From: Epichloe hybrida
Lineage: Eukaryota; Ascomycota; Sordariomycetes; Hypocreales; Clavicipitaceae
Direction: 5' to 3'
NCBI GenBank assembly: GCA_019022495.1
Contig: JAFEKR010000001.1
Location: 3,596,001 to 3,660,000, forward strand
Length of the DNA stretch: 64,000 bases
Part shown: positions 13,771 through 24,600 of the stretch, piece after piece
Position numbering within the stretch: the first letter of the stretch is position 1
How the letters are laid out: every line of letters starts with the position of its first letter
Translations under genes and position numbers: made by a program
Notes under the pieces: model-generated
What the model was told of the DNA's origin: nothing
What the model saw: the letters and a program-made list of their open reading frames with translations, nothing else
Databases searched by the model: none

Positions 13771-14667
13771 GCTGCTGACGTTGGAACTTTTCTTGTCGGT
13801 CGGTTTCGATTCTTTTGTATACTCGCCGATCTGCGTGTCAAGTTGGACAATGAGGTCTAATGTGATGGGACAAACTGCAGACGACAAGGGTCCAAGTTCC
13901 AATTTATTTCCCGCTTAGGCCAAAAAAAAAGTGGGGCTGCTCTAGAGTCGCGTTCTGATGAGAGGACGTTGAGATGCCCTTCCGGCAGGTGGACGAAACG
14001 AACAGGAGCGGCGCACAGTCTTGGAGTCGTTGTCCTCCTTTTGGTTTCATTTGATCTGGGTTCTGGGTCTCTGCAGAGCCCAGACCAAATGTCTTCATGC
14101 AGGGACCTATACAGCACATGCCCGATAACAGTGTTGATCAAAAATGAACACTTTGACAACTCCCATGCGGTCAACGCGTTACTTGGTTCCAGACCAGAAG
14201 TCATGTGCCTCCGTTTTGTTCGCTTTCTCGGGGGGGGTTTTTTCCATTTTTTTTGAGGAAAAATAGCGGCTTCTTTTCGCCCAATGCTGCGATTGGTCTT
14301 TCTAATAATGGTTAGACACACCTCTTAGCTTCGAGTACGGATTACAGGTGAAACAATTCCAAGCCTGAAAAATGATGGTGCGAGTCGGTGCGGCAGGCAG
14401 AGACGACAGCAGGGGCTGCTCCGGGGCTAAGCGCAACATGGAATATTGGGGGAAAGGGCGGCGGGGCTTTTTAGCCGACAAGTGCATCATCCCCTTTGCG
14501 TGCTTCTCGCGGTCCTCGATTTCTCCTCGTAGCCAGCGCTCAGGCAAGACGCTCCGGCTCACACAGTTTCGCTTTCCGATTCTAGACTGCTGTTTGTCTT
14601 GGCGCGAATCGGCCAGCTCTAGTTCCAATTTGTAGCCTGTAGCTCCCCGAGCTTTCCCTCCGCGATC
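13771..14667. promoter_or_regulatory. Divergent idi1 / end3 intergenic region
   Basis: About 900 bp between two divergent start codons; it must hold both promoters. It contains A and T homopolymers (about 13921 and 14230-14256), and I see no gene. Confidence 0.5.
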
Positions 14668-16058
14668 ATGGCGCCCCCTCCCAAGATCGAGGCCAAGGAG
14701 ATCGAGACATACTGGAACATTTTCTCTGGCAGAACCGGTGGCGGCCAGTTTCTTACCGGCGAACAGGCAGCCCCCGTATTGAAGAACAGTGGCCTCCGCG
14801 ATGATCAGCTGGAACGGGTCTGGGACTTGGCCGACGTGGACAATGACGGCAACTTGGACTTTGAGGAGTTTTGCGTCGCTATGCGACTCATCTTCGATGT
14901 GCTGAACGGAGTATGTTTTTATAATCTCTCTGGGGGTTGAAGAACTTGTGCGTGAAAATTCAAGTCCCTTCCTTGATGCTGACTTGCCTTGATGACGTAG
15001 GAATACTCGGATGTCCCCAAAACACTGCCAGACTGGCTGGTGCCAGAGTCAAAGGCGCATTTGGTCCAAGCGACTCGCGCCATATCGGGAAAGCAACCAC
15101 AATTCGAGCAGGTAGAAGACGATTCGGATGATTTGGGTCTCAAAGATGGCTTCGAATGGTACATGAAGCCCCAAGACAAGAGCAAATACGAGCACATATA
15201 CCAGGAGAACCGAGATATGCGAGGCGAAGTATCATGTTAGTAACCCCCCTTTTCCTTTCTTGTTCTGTTTGGAGGAAACTGTTTTCCTGTCCTCTACGGT
15301 CTACAAATTAGCGGAAATCATGCTGATTGATTAATCCAGTCGGCGCCTTGGAAGAACTCTACGAATCCCTCGATGTGCCCGATACCGACGTCCGATCTGC
15401 CTGGAACCTCGTCAACCCTTCTGCAGCATCCACCATCAACAAAGACGCGTGCCTCGCCTTCCTACACATGCTCAACTACCGCCACGAGGGCTTTCGCATC
15501 CCCCGCAGTGTGCCAGCCTCTCTGCGATCGACTTTCGAACGCAACCATATAGACTACCAGTTCGACAGTCAACGGACAGGTGCAGGATCGCGATGGGCAT
15601 CCAAGGCCGACGATTCCACGTCCACGGGGCGCAAGACCAAGTTCGGCGAGCAGTACCTCACGCGCCTCGGCAGAAGCGGCTTCAAAACCGCTGGAACTGA
15701 CTTCTCCACCGAAAAGACAGAAGACTGGGAGGAAGTCAGGCTGAAGCGTCAGCTCGCGGACCTGGATGCCAAGATCCAAAAGGTCGAGGACCTGGCGGAG
15801 CAGCGAAAGGGCGGCAAGCGGGACTCGAAGCCCGCTCTCGTACGGCGCGAACTCGACCAGCTGCTAGACTATAAGCGCCGAGAGCTCAGGGACTTGGAAG
15901 AGGGACGGGGCAAGAGCGCAGTGGGCTCGGGTCTGAAGAGCGTGTCGGAGGATCTGCAGACTGTGAGGGAGCAGGTGGAAGGTCTGGAGGCGCATTTGAG
16001 CTCAAGGCAAGCCGTTCTGGATGACCTGCGCAGACAGATTGATGCAGAAAAGGTGTAA
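14668..16058 (+). CDS. end3: END3, actin/endocytosis EH-domain protein
   Basis: Component of the Pan1-Sla1-End3 complex, which links endocytic coat assembly to cortical actin. Three exons (14668-14910, 15001-15235, 15340-16058) give 398 aa, the usual size for End3. Residues 1-95 form the first EH domain with an EF-hand loop ([12 protein letters not shown], about 56-67). A second EH-like region follows ([17 protein letters not shown] onward), then a linker and a long C-terminal coiled-coil (about 250-398, rich in heptad Leu, Glu and Arg). The second junction was set by the conserved GEVSFGALEELY, which needs the GTTAGT donor after TCA-T. Codon use is strongly coding, with frequent C-ending codons. 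Next downstream on the same strand is the ACBP gene, 552 bp away; I see no functional link between them. Confidence 0.95.
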
Positions 16059-16610
16059 TTGATAAGATGGTAGACGGGAGTTTTGTGTGCAAGCGGGCAT
16101 CGTGTCTTTGCGCTCGTAATTAGACCATGGAGTGGGATTGATCATGTTGGGTGCCGACAACAACCCGGATGAGTTTGTCGAGGGCATGTGCAAATTTCGA
16201 GCCTGAAGGATCGTTGGGGGGGGTTTTTTTTTTTTTTTCAGCGATGTCAAGATTCTTGGGTCTGTATCTCATCACATGGCGAGCTGAACGATTTCATCCA
16301 GGGAGACGCTTCTCATATATCTATTTTGACTCCATCCCGCTGCCTCCGAGGATTAAGCTCGAGGCCGTGGCCGCCAAGTTGCCAGGTGGCATTACATGTA
16401 AGCAGGTGGGGCAGGACATTGGACGGGACGAAGAGCGGTTGAGAGAGCATGCGCCTGACGCCTTTTTCTTCTTCCCCCCCCCCCCCCAACAACCCCGCAT
16501 CACCAGTTAGAAGCCGTCTTGTTCACTTCCCCTCCTTAAACCACAACCCCCTTCTTTCCAAGTTGTAACTTTCTCGATTCATTTCAAGTCCACGTACCGC
16601 AACCGCCATC
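16059..16610. other. Intergenic end3 / ACBP
   Basis: 552 bp holding the end3 3' flank, a G/T homopolymer at 16215-16238, a C tract at 16477-16488 and the ACBP promoter. A CT-rich leader (CCCCTTCTTTCC) precedes the ACBP start codon. Confidence 0.5.
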
Positions 16611-17081
16611 ATGCCCGAAGCAAACACCAGCAACCAAGCATTCAACCAGGCTGCCAACGAGAGAGCAAGAAAACTGACGGGTCTCCAGAACAAAGACTTG
16701 CTTCAATTATACGGTACGGGCCGGGTCATTCCAGGGATTTTTCCAACGCCGATATCGAGCCATTGCTGACCAAGGGCTTCCCCTTTCCCAGGCCTCTTCA
16801 AAGTTGCAACCGGCGAGGACTTCTCTAAAGAATCGCAGCCCGGCTTCATGTCCGGCATCTCGGTGAGCACGAGTTTTTCCATCCCCCCATCAACCCGTTG
16901 CGCTCTGTCCGGGTGAAGGTGTCCTTCGAGTCGCACCATCTGACGACCATGGCATGGTTAGGCGAGGCCCAAGTACGATGCCTGGAAAGCAGTAGTCGAC
17001 AGAGGGCTGTCCCCCGAAGAGGCCCAGGCCGAGTACATCGCGCTCGTGGAAAAGTTTGAGAAGGAACAGTCCGGGAAATAA
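16611..17081 (+). CDS. acb1: Acyl-CoA-binding protein (ACBP)
   Basis: Small cytosolic carrier that binds long-chain acyl-CoA esters and supplies lipid synthesis; secreted fragments or unconventional export are known for yeast Acb1. Three exons (16611-16713, 16792-16862, 16962-17081) give 97 aa. The four-helix ACBP signature is present: the Leu/Lys-rich helix (ARKLTGLQNKDLLQLYGLFKV by joining exons 1 and 2), the ligand-binding Tyr in LYG, the segment TGEDF and the conserved Lys and Trp in RPKYDAWKAV. A C-terminal Glu-rich helix follows (AQAEYIALVEKFEKEQ). All junctions are GT-AG and in phase. There is no signal peptide. It is slightly longer than the usual 86-92 aa, with the extra residues at the N-terminus (PEANTSNQAFNQ). 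Confidence 0.94.
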
Positions 17082-18401
17082 GCCACGTGAGACACGCAAC
17101 TCGAATATGGGCTGTCGGGGGATATCAGTGTATTTGGTTTGGCTCATCAAGGCCTTGCTGCTTCGCGGGATCTGAACGGTTCGATCGAACCCGGGAAACC
17201 GTACGCATTAATACACAACTTTGAGTGTGGACAAGTTGTTTCCATGTCGTGCTTTGTGCTCGTCCCATAAGTACCGTCACATATTCAATGCTGGCCCATC
17301 CGGCCAATGCCGGTCTAGTATGATGGCCGCCAGTGTTGGGTTGCATCTTGGGTTCCCCCGGAGAGTAGAGCTACAGCATTCTCAAGAATCACAGTCCCTT
17401 GTTGCGAACGAATCCAGTGTAAATAAAGCGATGACTCGATTGGCAGCCACGAGAGTTTTTTGCCCTTCCACGTGATCCAGGCGTCACCAGGACTCACACC
17501 ATATCCAGAATCAACCGGCTCGTCGTTCCCGATAAGCTTTCGGCCACATACATTCCTGTCGGCTCCGAACAATGCCCTACGTGTCTCGGCCCGGGAACTT
17601 CAAACGCGCTCGCATTCCAGCACGCGATATCCCGACACAGGCACGCGTAAACGACCAGACAAGGAAACTGGACGGACAAGCCCTCATCAGCAGAGCAAAG
17701 GCTCTCGAGCAACTACAACAGTTCACAGTGGAGAAGAAGACGGCACAAGAAGTGGTGTGCCAAATGCTGAGTTGCTGCTGAGCCAACTAGATCAAATACG
17801 TACATTCGCAGCAGGCCCGCCGTCCAGATCGCTCCAGACAAGGCCGCCGCATCCTGAATCAAAAAGCAAGTAGATAGTACGGTGGTGCATGTAAATGTAC
17901 GAGGTTTCCACCTTGAAAGAAGAACCCAGATCCTAGCGGCGGGGGTCCCCCTTTCAAAGAAAGATGAGAAGAAGAAACACCAAGCCAGGCTCAGTTCCAA
18001 AAAAAAGAGCACCCTATCGAAGAAGAATCATTGCGAAAAGAAAGAAAATGGAAAAAGAACCTCAGATCGACCAGCTCAAGATGATAGATATATATATATA
18101 AAAGACACAAAAAAGTAAGCAGGCCCAATTCTGCACGCAACTCAGAAAGGTCACACCATATGGATGGGTTGTTGTCGTTTGTTCATGAATGAGATTAACG
18201 CAAAATGAAACCCTCGTAGACTCGTGGTTGCGATTAGCAGGGTTGTGTTGTCGATGTATAGACCCCGGTATTAATTGTAGTTATGGTACCCAAACGCCTC
18301 CACTCGGCAAGGAGCTTTCTTTTGTTTTCCATTTCGCCTTACCTTCCCTTGGTCGTTCGCCCGTCCAGTCCCTCCCAGCGCTCCATGTGCTGCGAGGCAT
18401 T
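17082..18401. other. Intergenic, convergent 3' ends
   Basis: About 1.3 kb between the ACBP stop and the stop of the GPI-protein gene. It contains no recognisable gene; a short TA repeat lies at about 18086-18100. Confidence 0.5.
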
Positions 18402-19308
18402 TTACAGGAGAGCGATGAAGCCGGCGGCAAGGAGCAGGAGAGCACTGACGCCAGAAGCGGCAGCGCCATGAGAGGGAACGACAGTGACGGAGGGAACGGA
18501 CTCTGAGGGCTGCGTGGGAGCCAGGCTGGCGATGGTGCTGTTCAGGGCAGTCCAGGCAGTGGTCTTGCCGGCCGAGGCGGTGCAAATGGTGGTGGTATTC
18601 TTGACAATGGCAACCGCGGTGGTGGTGATGTTGGCGCTGCTCGTGGTGCATGGGACAGAGGTCGTGGTGGGAGCTTGCGAGGTGGTGGACGACTCGGTGC
18701 TGATGGTGGTGCTGGTGGTGCTAGTGGTGGTAATGCTGCTGCTGGTGGTGCTGGTAATGCTGGTAATGCTGGTGCTGGTGCTGGTGCTGGTGCTGGTGCT
18801 GGTAGGAGCAGGCTTGGCCGTGGCAGCCACGAGACCGGTGACGGTGTAGGCGGCGGCGCAAGAAGCCAGGTCCATGTCGTGAGGGCAGCACCAGGTCTGC
18901 TGCTTGCTGTCGTGGGTGCAGTAGTAGCCGGCCGCGCAGGAGTCTACATTCACAGGCAACGGTTAGCGTGGTTAGCGTGGCAGAGATGGATGGCGAGCCA
19001 GGCTATATAAACATACTGCCAGAGTTGTCGGTGCAGCAGGACTCGCCGGCAGCAGGGTTGAAGCAGTGAGCGACGCCGGGCTTTCCACCGGCGCATTGCT
19101 GGAAGCTGGCACCGCAGGCCTCGGCGCAGCTGTTTTTACCCGTGCACCTCTCCTGGGCGGGCTGGTAGCCGTTGGTGTCGCGGCGCATCAGAGACTGCCC
19201 AGGCATGGCCATGACGGCCAGGCGGTAGGGCTGTCGCTTGACATCGGCGGACGCGGCGTTGGCAGCCGTGGCCAAGAGGACCACGGAGGCAATGGTCTGG
19301 TAGAGCAT
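18402..19308 (-). CDS. Cysteine-rich, Ser/Thr-rich GPI-anchored protein
   Basis: Predicted cell-surface protein of unknown function. Two exons (19308-19017, 18943-18402) give 277 aa. Residues 1-18 form a signal peptide (MLYQTIASVVLLATAANA), with a KR pair at 24-25 that could be a Kex2-type site. A compact cysteine-rich domain follows (CTGKNSCAEACGASFQQC, then GESCCTDNSGNSCAAGYYC and TWCCPHDM), about 12-14 Cys in all, probably disulfide-bonded. From about 165 the chain is a Ser/Thr-rich low-complexity stalk (STSTSTSTSITSITSTTSSS), expected to be heavily O-glycosylated. The last 17 residues are hydrophobic after a small-residue site (HGAAASGVSALLLLAAGFIALL), a typical GPI-attachment signal. The intron is GT-AG with phase 1. 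A (GTT)n repeat lies in the leader, upstream of the start. The cysteine spacing resembles small chitin-binding-like domains, but I cannot assign a family. Confidence 0.85.
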
Positions 19309-21604
19309 CTTGGTCTGTGTTTGATCGATCCTACCTCGATGCCAAAGGATTGGGCTCGGAACTGGTATCGGTTCGAAGAGAGAGTGGAGTGGTTGTTCGC
19401 AACGAGTGAGGGGGCGCGCGCGGGTGGTGATTGTTTTGTGTTGTTGTCGTTGTTGTCGTTGTTGTTGTTGTTGTTGTTGTTGACAAAAACTGATGATTCT
19501 TGGGTTAATGAGCGACACAGAGTGAGGGATACTCTGGAATTCCACGTGTGTATGAAAAGGAAGGAACAAAGGCCGGCGCGCAAAAGGCCTCGAGACCGAC
19601 GGCAAAGGAAGCTTGGAAGTGAAGATGCGATTGACGATGATGGAGGAGGAAAGGGAGGAAGAAGACTCGCTGCGTCGGGGGATTTGGTGGTGGGATGGGC
19701 CGAGTAGAAGAGCGGCGAACTTGCTGGGCCTGAATCTTAATTTCCCAACTAATAGAACGATACCGACGTTGTAATGAGAGGGTCGCAATCTCACAATTGG
19801 CAGAGAGGCACGCGCCAACCAATGAGTGTCCTGGGTTTGCCTCTCTGGTCGAGCCCCTTTCCCCCCTGGCACTTGGCGCCAGCTGGGAGCGGAGCCCATC
19901 TCATCTCTTTGTTGACAACGTGGATCCCAGTAGTCCCAGTAGCGCTGGGCCACGGGCGCGTATTTTGGTTGGCCTTTGTGTGAGTTTTCCTCCGAGTCCT
20001 CGTCTGGGTTTGGGTTATCATTCATCCGCACATTCACCGTCGTCCCCGTGACACAATAATAATCCGTTCATCCAAAACACGGTGGATTGAACACTGCGAA
20101 CGAGCAGAATTGATTGATTCCCCCTTCTACCCCCCCTTTACCCCCCTTTTACCCCCTCCCTTTTTCCAATTGGTTCACCGGCCTGTAAACGAAACCGCCC
20201 TTGTGAGCCATGTCCGTGAGTCCGAGGGTGGCGGCCAAGAACGAAACGTCTTCTGTGAGAGCAACAGGACCATGCTCAGTGATTGCTCACAAACAGACTA
20301 ATTCGTCCCATCGTCCAGTCCCATCGTCCAGTCCCATCGTCCAGTCCCATCGTCCAGTCTCATCGTCCAGTCCGTTGTTTGTGCCGCGTGGACGGTGCAA
20401 ACACAGTCAGTCCGTGTTGGTGCGCTTCCACGGCGTGCTCGGACCACAAAATCAACATCAATTCATGACACGCCATGTTTTGGCAATCTTCGCATCTCCC
20501 GTCTCCCGTCTCCCGTCTCCCGTCTCGTCAGGCCGTTCGACAAACCGGCCCGCATCACGCATCGCCGTCCCAGCCCCAATGTCTGTGTCTCACCATCAAG
20601 AGGGCGAGTAAGCACAATCATCTAGGCAAAATGAGGAGGCTCCAATTCATGACTGCTCCCTGCCAAAGGGGATGCAAGTGTCCGCCCCCTTCCTTGTCCC
20701 GCGGGAGAAGAGACGTTGTCGCCAAGGGCAAGAAGACGGCGATGGAATGTCCGCAACACATCATTTGCAGTTCCACGCCGTCTACCAAGTGATGCCTAAG
20801 TAGGTGCCCGTCGCGTTGTTGTCCGTTGTATCATCCATCTATCGGCTGCCCGCCTCGATACGAGACTTGTCTTGGAACATGTGCACGTCATGTTTGAACC
20901 TTGGTGATGCATCAATCGCCCTGCATTTCATCTCTCGCCCTCTCCAGTCCACTCCATGTTGAGCATCGTGCGCCCGGTGTTTGTGACGAGATGCCGCCCA
21001 TTCATGCATTTTGTCAATCCTGTCCATAATAAGCCAAGTCTCGGGCAGAGGAAGAACAAGGCCGCGCGTCACGTGTATTTCACATGACGGCCTTTTACGC
21101 ATGTGATGCAAAATGAAAAGTGCTTTCTACGCTTTCCTAGACTGCTCATCAATATTTTGCTGTCCCAGACAAGCTTTCTTTCTTCTTTCTCGAACCCATA
21201 GCCAGGCGTCGCATGCTCGGAATAGAAAATGACCAGAAAGAAAGGGCAAAAAAAAAAAAAAACAGCCACTCCTCAGAGGCCAGATGATAACACCGACTTG
21301 TCATTGTACGCATCAGAAAGCCAACACAATGTCGGCTGGAAATCGACTACCACAGACTTGCCATGACCTTCCCTTCAACATACATCCCCATCGTCAGCCA
21401 TTGAAACGCCTCCAAACATGCGCTCTCGCTGTGGTGACCGCTCCGTTTCCGCTCCGCCAACGGCTCCTACATACTTGTACAGTCCCCTCTCGCCTTCCCC
21501 AGCGCAGAGTCAGATTTCCTAATCGGAAATGGAAGAAGAAACGGGGAAAAGTCGAGTTTCTTAAAAAAGAGAATCCAAGACACGGAAGCTGAATGCACAG
21601 GGTC
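19309..21604. other. Gene-free stretch with tandem repeats
   Basis: About 2.3 kb between divergently arranged neighbours with no supported gene. It contains a (GTT)n/(GTC) microsatellite at 19438-19483, five copies of the 13-mer CATCGTCCAGTCC at 20309-20373, and a CCCGTCT repeat at about 20499-20525. The promoter of the GPI-protein gene must be at 19.31-19.8 kb. Confidence 0.5.
20309..20373 (+). repeat. 13-bp tandem repeat, five copies
   Basis: Five consecutive copies of CATCGTCCAGTCC, the fourth with a C-to-T change in the last base. The repeat is non-coding and lies between genes. Confidence 0.95.
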
Positions 21605-22996
21605 CTAATCGGCCTCTTCGCCGGCCATCTTGGTGATCCATTTGTTCATATGCGAGTACTTGTCTTCAAAAGTCTTTTGAAGTTTCTCGCCTGCCTGGAA
21701 CATGGGGTCCCCTTTCTTCCAGTACGTGAAGCAGTTGTCGAATATCTGGCGCATGTCGTTGAGGAACTCGTCGTCGGTGGTGTACTCGTGTCTGTCCATC
21801 TTGCTCTTCATGGTGGTGAGGTCCATTGGGTTCTTGACTTTATCAAAGTAGTCGGGCACACCGTCCTCCGACGGCTCGACTGGATCTCTGAATGGTCCGA
21901 CGAGTCTTGTCCAAAAGCCTGATTCGGTTGAAACAGCACAAAGAAGAAGAAGAAGAAAAAGTTAGCCATCATGGAGAGAGGAGGTCTGAGAATGAGACTC
22001 GATGCAAAACGTGTTCCCTTGCTTGTAGCAGGTGTACTGACCTGGTCCTGAGAGCATTCTTGTGAGTAAGTCGGCGCAGAATTCTAGCCTCTGTGATGTG
22101 GTGAATTGGCGAGCATCGACGTGGACGGCGCTGGATCTTCGTTTCTGTGGCTTGGGAAGAGGCGTTCGTTGAGGTGCCTTACGCCCCGACGCCTGCTCCT
22201 GGTGTGGCCCGGCCGAGCGATTGAGGAGGGGAGGCGACTCGGAGTCGAGTTGGGCTCGTTGAGCAGTCTCGAATGAGCTCATGGCCACCACGAGCTCGCT
22301 CAGGACGTCTTGGGGCAGCGACTTTGCGAATTCCGTACGAGCATCCGACGATCTCATGTACTCGGCCGCCCATGACAGAAGCAGCATGCGAATAGACGAC
22401 CCTTCCGGCGTATCGCTCCACACTTGAACCAGCAACGGCGTCGATGGAATTCGCTCCGTCAGTCTTCGGCACTCGGCCATGGCTTCCAGAGTCTTGTCGC
22501 AAAGACCGTCGATGCCGAGCTTATGCCCCAAGTTCCAGAGGCCGACCAGTGACTCGTACGACGGTACACCCTCGTCATCGGAAATGACCTTGCCCGTAAA
22601 CAAGAAGCTTTGTGCGAGTCCGAACGTCTCTGGTGTGATGTCTGGGAGTTTGACCGTGTGCTCAACAGCCTCGTCCGTCTGCTTCTCTCGGAAGTACTTT
22701 CTGTAATATTCAGAGCGGTGGCATAGGAAGTCTTTTTGAATGCCAAAGGGATGTTCGTCTGGTCCGACAAAGATGATGACAAAGATGGGGTGCGGTCGTC
22801 TTGGAACAAGCCGCCCGCTCCGTCAGTTTGATGCCATTTATAAGCGTTTATCAAAATGTGCAATACCGGGTAGGACTGGGACTGGGCGAGTTAAAAAAAA
22901 AAAAAAAAAAAAAAAAACTTACAGCCAAGAGAACCTGGGCTTCTCAATCTTTTCTGCCACGACAGCAGTGCTGCCTGACCGTGCCTCGATGGACAT
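21605..22996 (-). CDS. BTB/POZ plus bromodomain protein
   Basis: Nuclear or adaptor-type protein combining a BTB/POZ fold with a C-terminal bromodomain, so it may bring a protein-interaction scaffold to acetylated chromatin (inference). Three exons (22996-22923, 22799-22042, 21918-21605) give 381 aa. The BTB segment is FVGPDEHPFGIQKDFLCHRS to FLFTGKVIS (about 30-95), typical of fungal BTB proteins, followed by an alpha-helical region. The bromodomain (about 265-370) starts with QRLEFCADLLTRML, has a WPF-shelf-like WTRLVGPF, the ZA-loop PDYFDKVKNPMDL, and the acetyl-lysine-binding Asn in FDNCFTYW. The domains join across an in-phase intron (CCAG|GTCAGT to CAG|GCTTTTGG), so one polypeptide is the simplest reading. 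Intron 1 uses an AAG acceptor and has a 20+ T tract next to its donor, so the exon 1-2 junction is less sure than the rest. Confidence 0.83.
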
Positions 22997-23901
22997 CTTT
23001 GGGTCCCGTGCGGGCACGTGTGTCAGTGTTTGTCGCTTTGATGAAAATGATGCGTAAAGTCCTTTGATAGACGCCGATGCAGACAGATGATGAAGAAGCG
23101 TGAGCCGAGCACCGCGTTTGCGGTTATAAAGCGACTGGATGTGCAACGGCAATGAATCTGAGCGCTGTTCATTTCGAGTGGCCAACAAGAGCTTCGCCGT
23201 CTCAATCCCCAAGACGTCCACTTGAAGCTCGGCCGTGTCGAAAGTCGTGGCAGCGAGGTTGATCACTTGCTGGTACCGGCAGTGTCACCAACCGACGGGA
23301 CGGCTCTGTCGAATCGTGCGTGGCACGAGCAAATCACCAACTGCGATGCGAGTGAGGGCGAAGTTGTTGGCCTTTCACTCTTTTGCACCACGCAAAGATC
23401 TACAAACCAGGGAGACTGAAAGTGAGCGGTTCACGTCTCCTGATGCCCGACACACCATGCACATCCGCTTCACGATGAACAACAGGATGGTATTCCGAAG
23501 CTTTCTTTGCGAAGGGGTTGGCTGGACGTGATTGGCCAGCTACTGATTACGTGATGAGCCGCATGCGGAAGATTGTGGGTATCGCCTCGCAGAATGATGA
23601 AGATGCGTGTCTATTACATTTTATTCGGGACCTACATAGAGGAAGCGAGCTCTTGGACTCATTTGTCCAACTGAGCTGTCAATCAAGAACCATGCGGAAA
23701 TGTGAGTGAATCTGTGAAAAGACTATTCAGAAGGCACAGAGGATGATCCGTCAGGCCAAGAAACAGGGTGCATCCATGACAATGACTGCTAATCTCATAC
23801 ATATATTCAACAGAAGGCTTACATAGGCATCAAGTACATACATATATATATTCCTATGATGTTGCAAGTGGCCATAATGTGTGAGCATCTATGTACGATG
23901 C
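22997..23901. other. Intergenic region
   Basis: About 900 bp holding the promoter of the BTB-bromodomain gene (right of 22,997) and the 3' flank of the cyanovirin-like gene. I see no further gene. Confidence 0.5.
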
Positions 23902-24513
23902 TCAAACTATACCAAGTAGAGGAAATTGGCACTTCAGGGAGCCATTGTCATTGCGAACGACTTTGCCTATTATTGCAGAAGTGGCTCTCTAGATCAGCCT
24001 GGGAATCACGTAGTTTTCTGTTTTTGCGCGAGAGACTTACGAAGATCAATGGAAGTTTCCTTCTCCAAGCCTGACGAATTTTTGCATTTGCAAGTATACC
24101 ACGCGTTGAGTGTAAGACGGCCATTTTTCCAATCACACCTTGTATGATAATTACCCCTTGAAATAGAATTAGCAAGGACGAAAAGTATATGGCAGGGCGC
24201 CCCTTTTTCCAAAGATCAACAGTTGAATTGATCATCTGGGGAGGTAGGCTTACCCTGGTCTAGGCCTTAACTGGCCGTCATCATTGGCAGCAAGGCAGTT
24301 GTAGAGGTGAAGGTTTGTCTCAATCATTCTGTGATGGCGATCCGGACAGAAGCCCGAGATGGCTGGGGCGTCCTTTTCCAAGGTGAACATGCATTTCGGT
24401 ACACTTTTGAAATCTCCTGGTGGTGGAAAGCTTCGAGACCGGATCTCGGAGGCCTCTGAACCCACGTTCAGAATAGCGAGTGGTAGGAAAAGCAAAGCAG
24501 CGCTTGACAGCAT
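23902..24513 (-). CDS. Secreted cyanovirin-N homologue (CVNH lectin-like)
   Basis: Small secreted protein with a cyanovirin-N homology fold, a family of fungal, fern and cyanobacterial proteins that often bind mannose-type glycans. Three exons (24513-24254, 24156-24041, 23966-23902) give 146 aa. A signal peptide spans about 1-19 (MLSSAALLFLPLAILNVGS). Two tandem CVNH half-repeats follow: the first ends HLYNCLAANDDGQLRP, and the second reads GNYHTRCDWKNGRLTLNAWY, then SIDL joined to RKVVRNDNGSLKCQ. The second and third exons are only 116 and 65 nt and are recovered by splice sites in phase (CAGG|GTAAGC, branch GCTAAT, acceptor TTCAAG; CTTC|GTAAGT, acceptor AATAG). A TATA box 80 bp upstream supports this start over an in-frame ATG at 24585. 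Sugar specificity cannot be inferred here. Confidence 0.85.
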
Positions 24514-24592
24514 GATGAAATGGTTCTCACTAATCAACTTGATGCAATCCTCGTGTGAGGGGAACTGCCGTCGATTTAGACTCATGCCACAG

Positions 24593-24600
24593 CTTATATA
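24593..24600 (-). promoter_or_regulatory. TATA box of the cyanovirin-like gene
   Basis: TATATAAG on the minus strand, 80 bp before the ATG at 24513. Transcription starting about 30 bp downstream would make 24513 the first usable ATG and leave the ATG at 24585 outside or at the very edge of the transcript. Confidence 0.6.

Noticed and set aside
17170..17200. GGTTCGATCGAACC resembling a tRNA T-arm
   Set aside because: It is a simple palindrome without acceptor stem, D-arm or anticodon arm around it.
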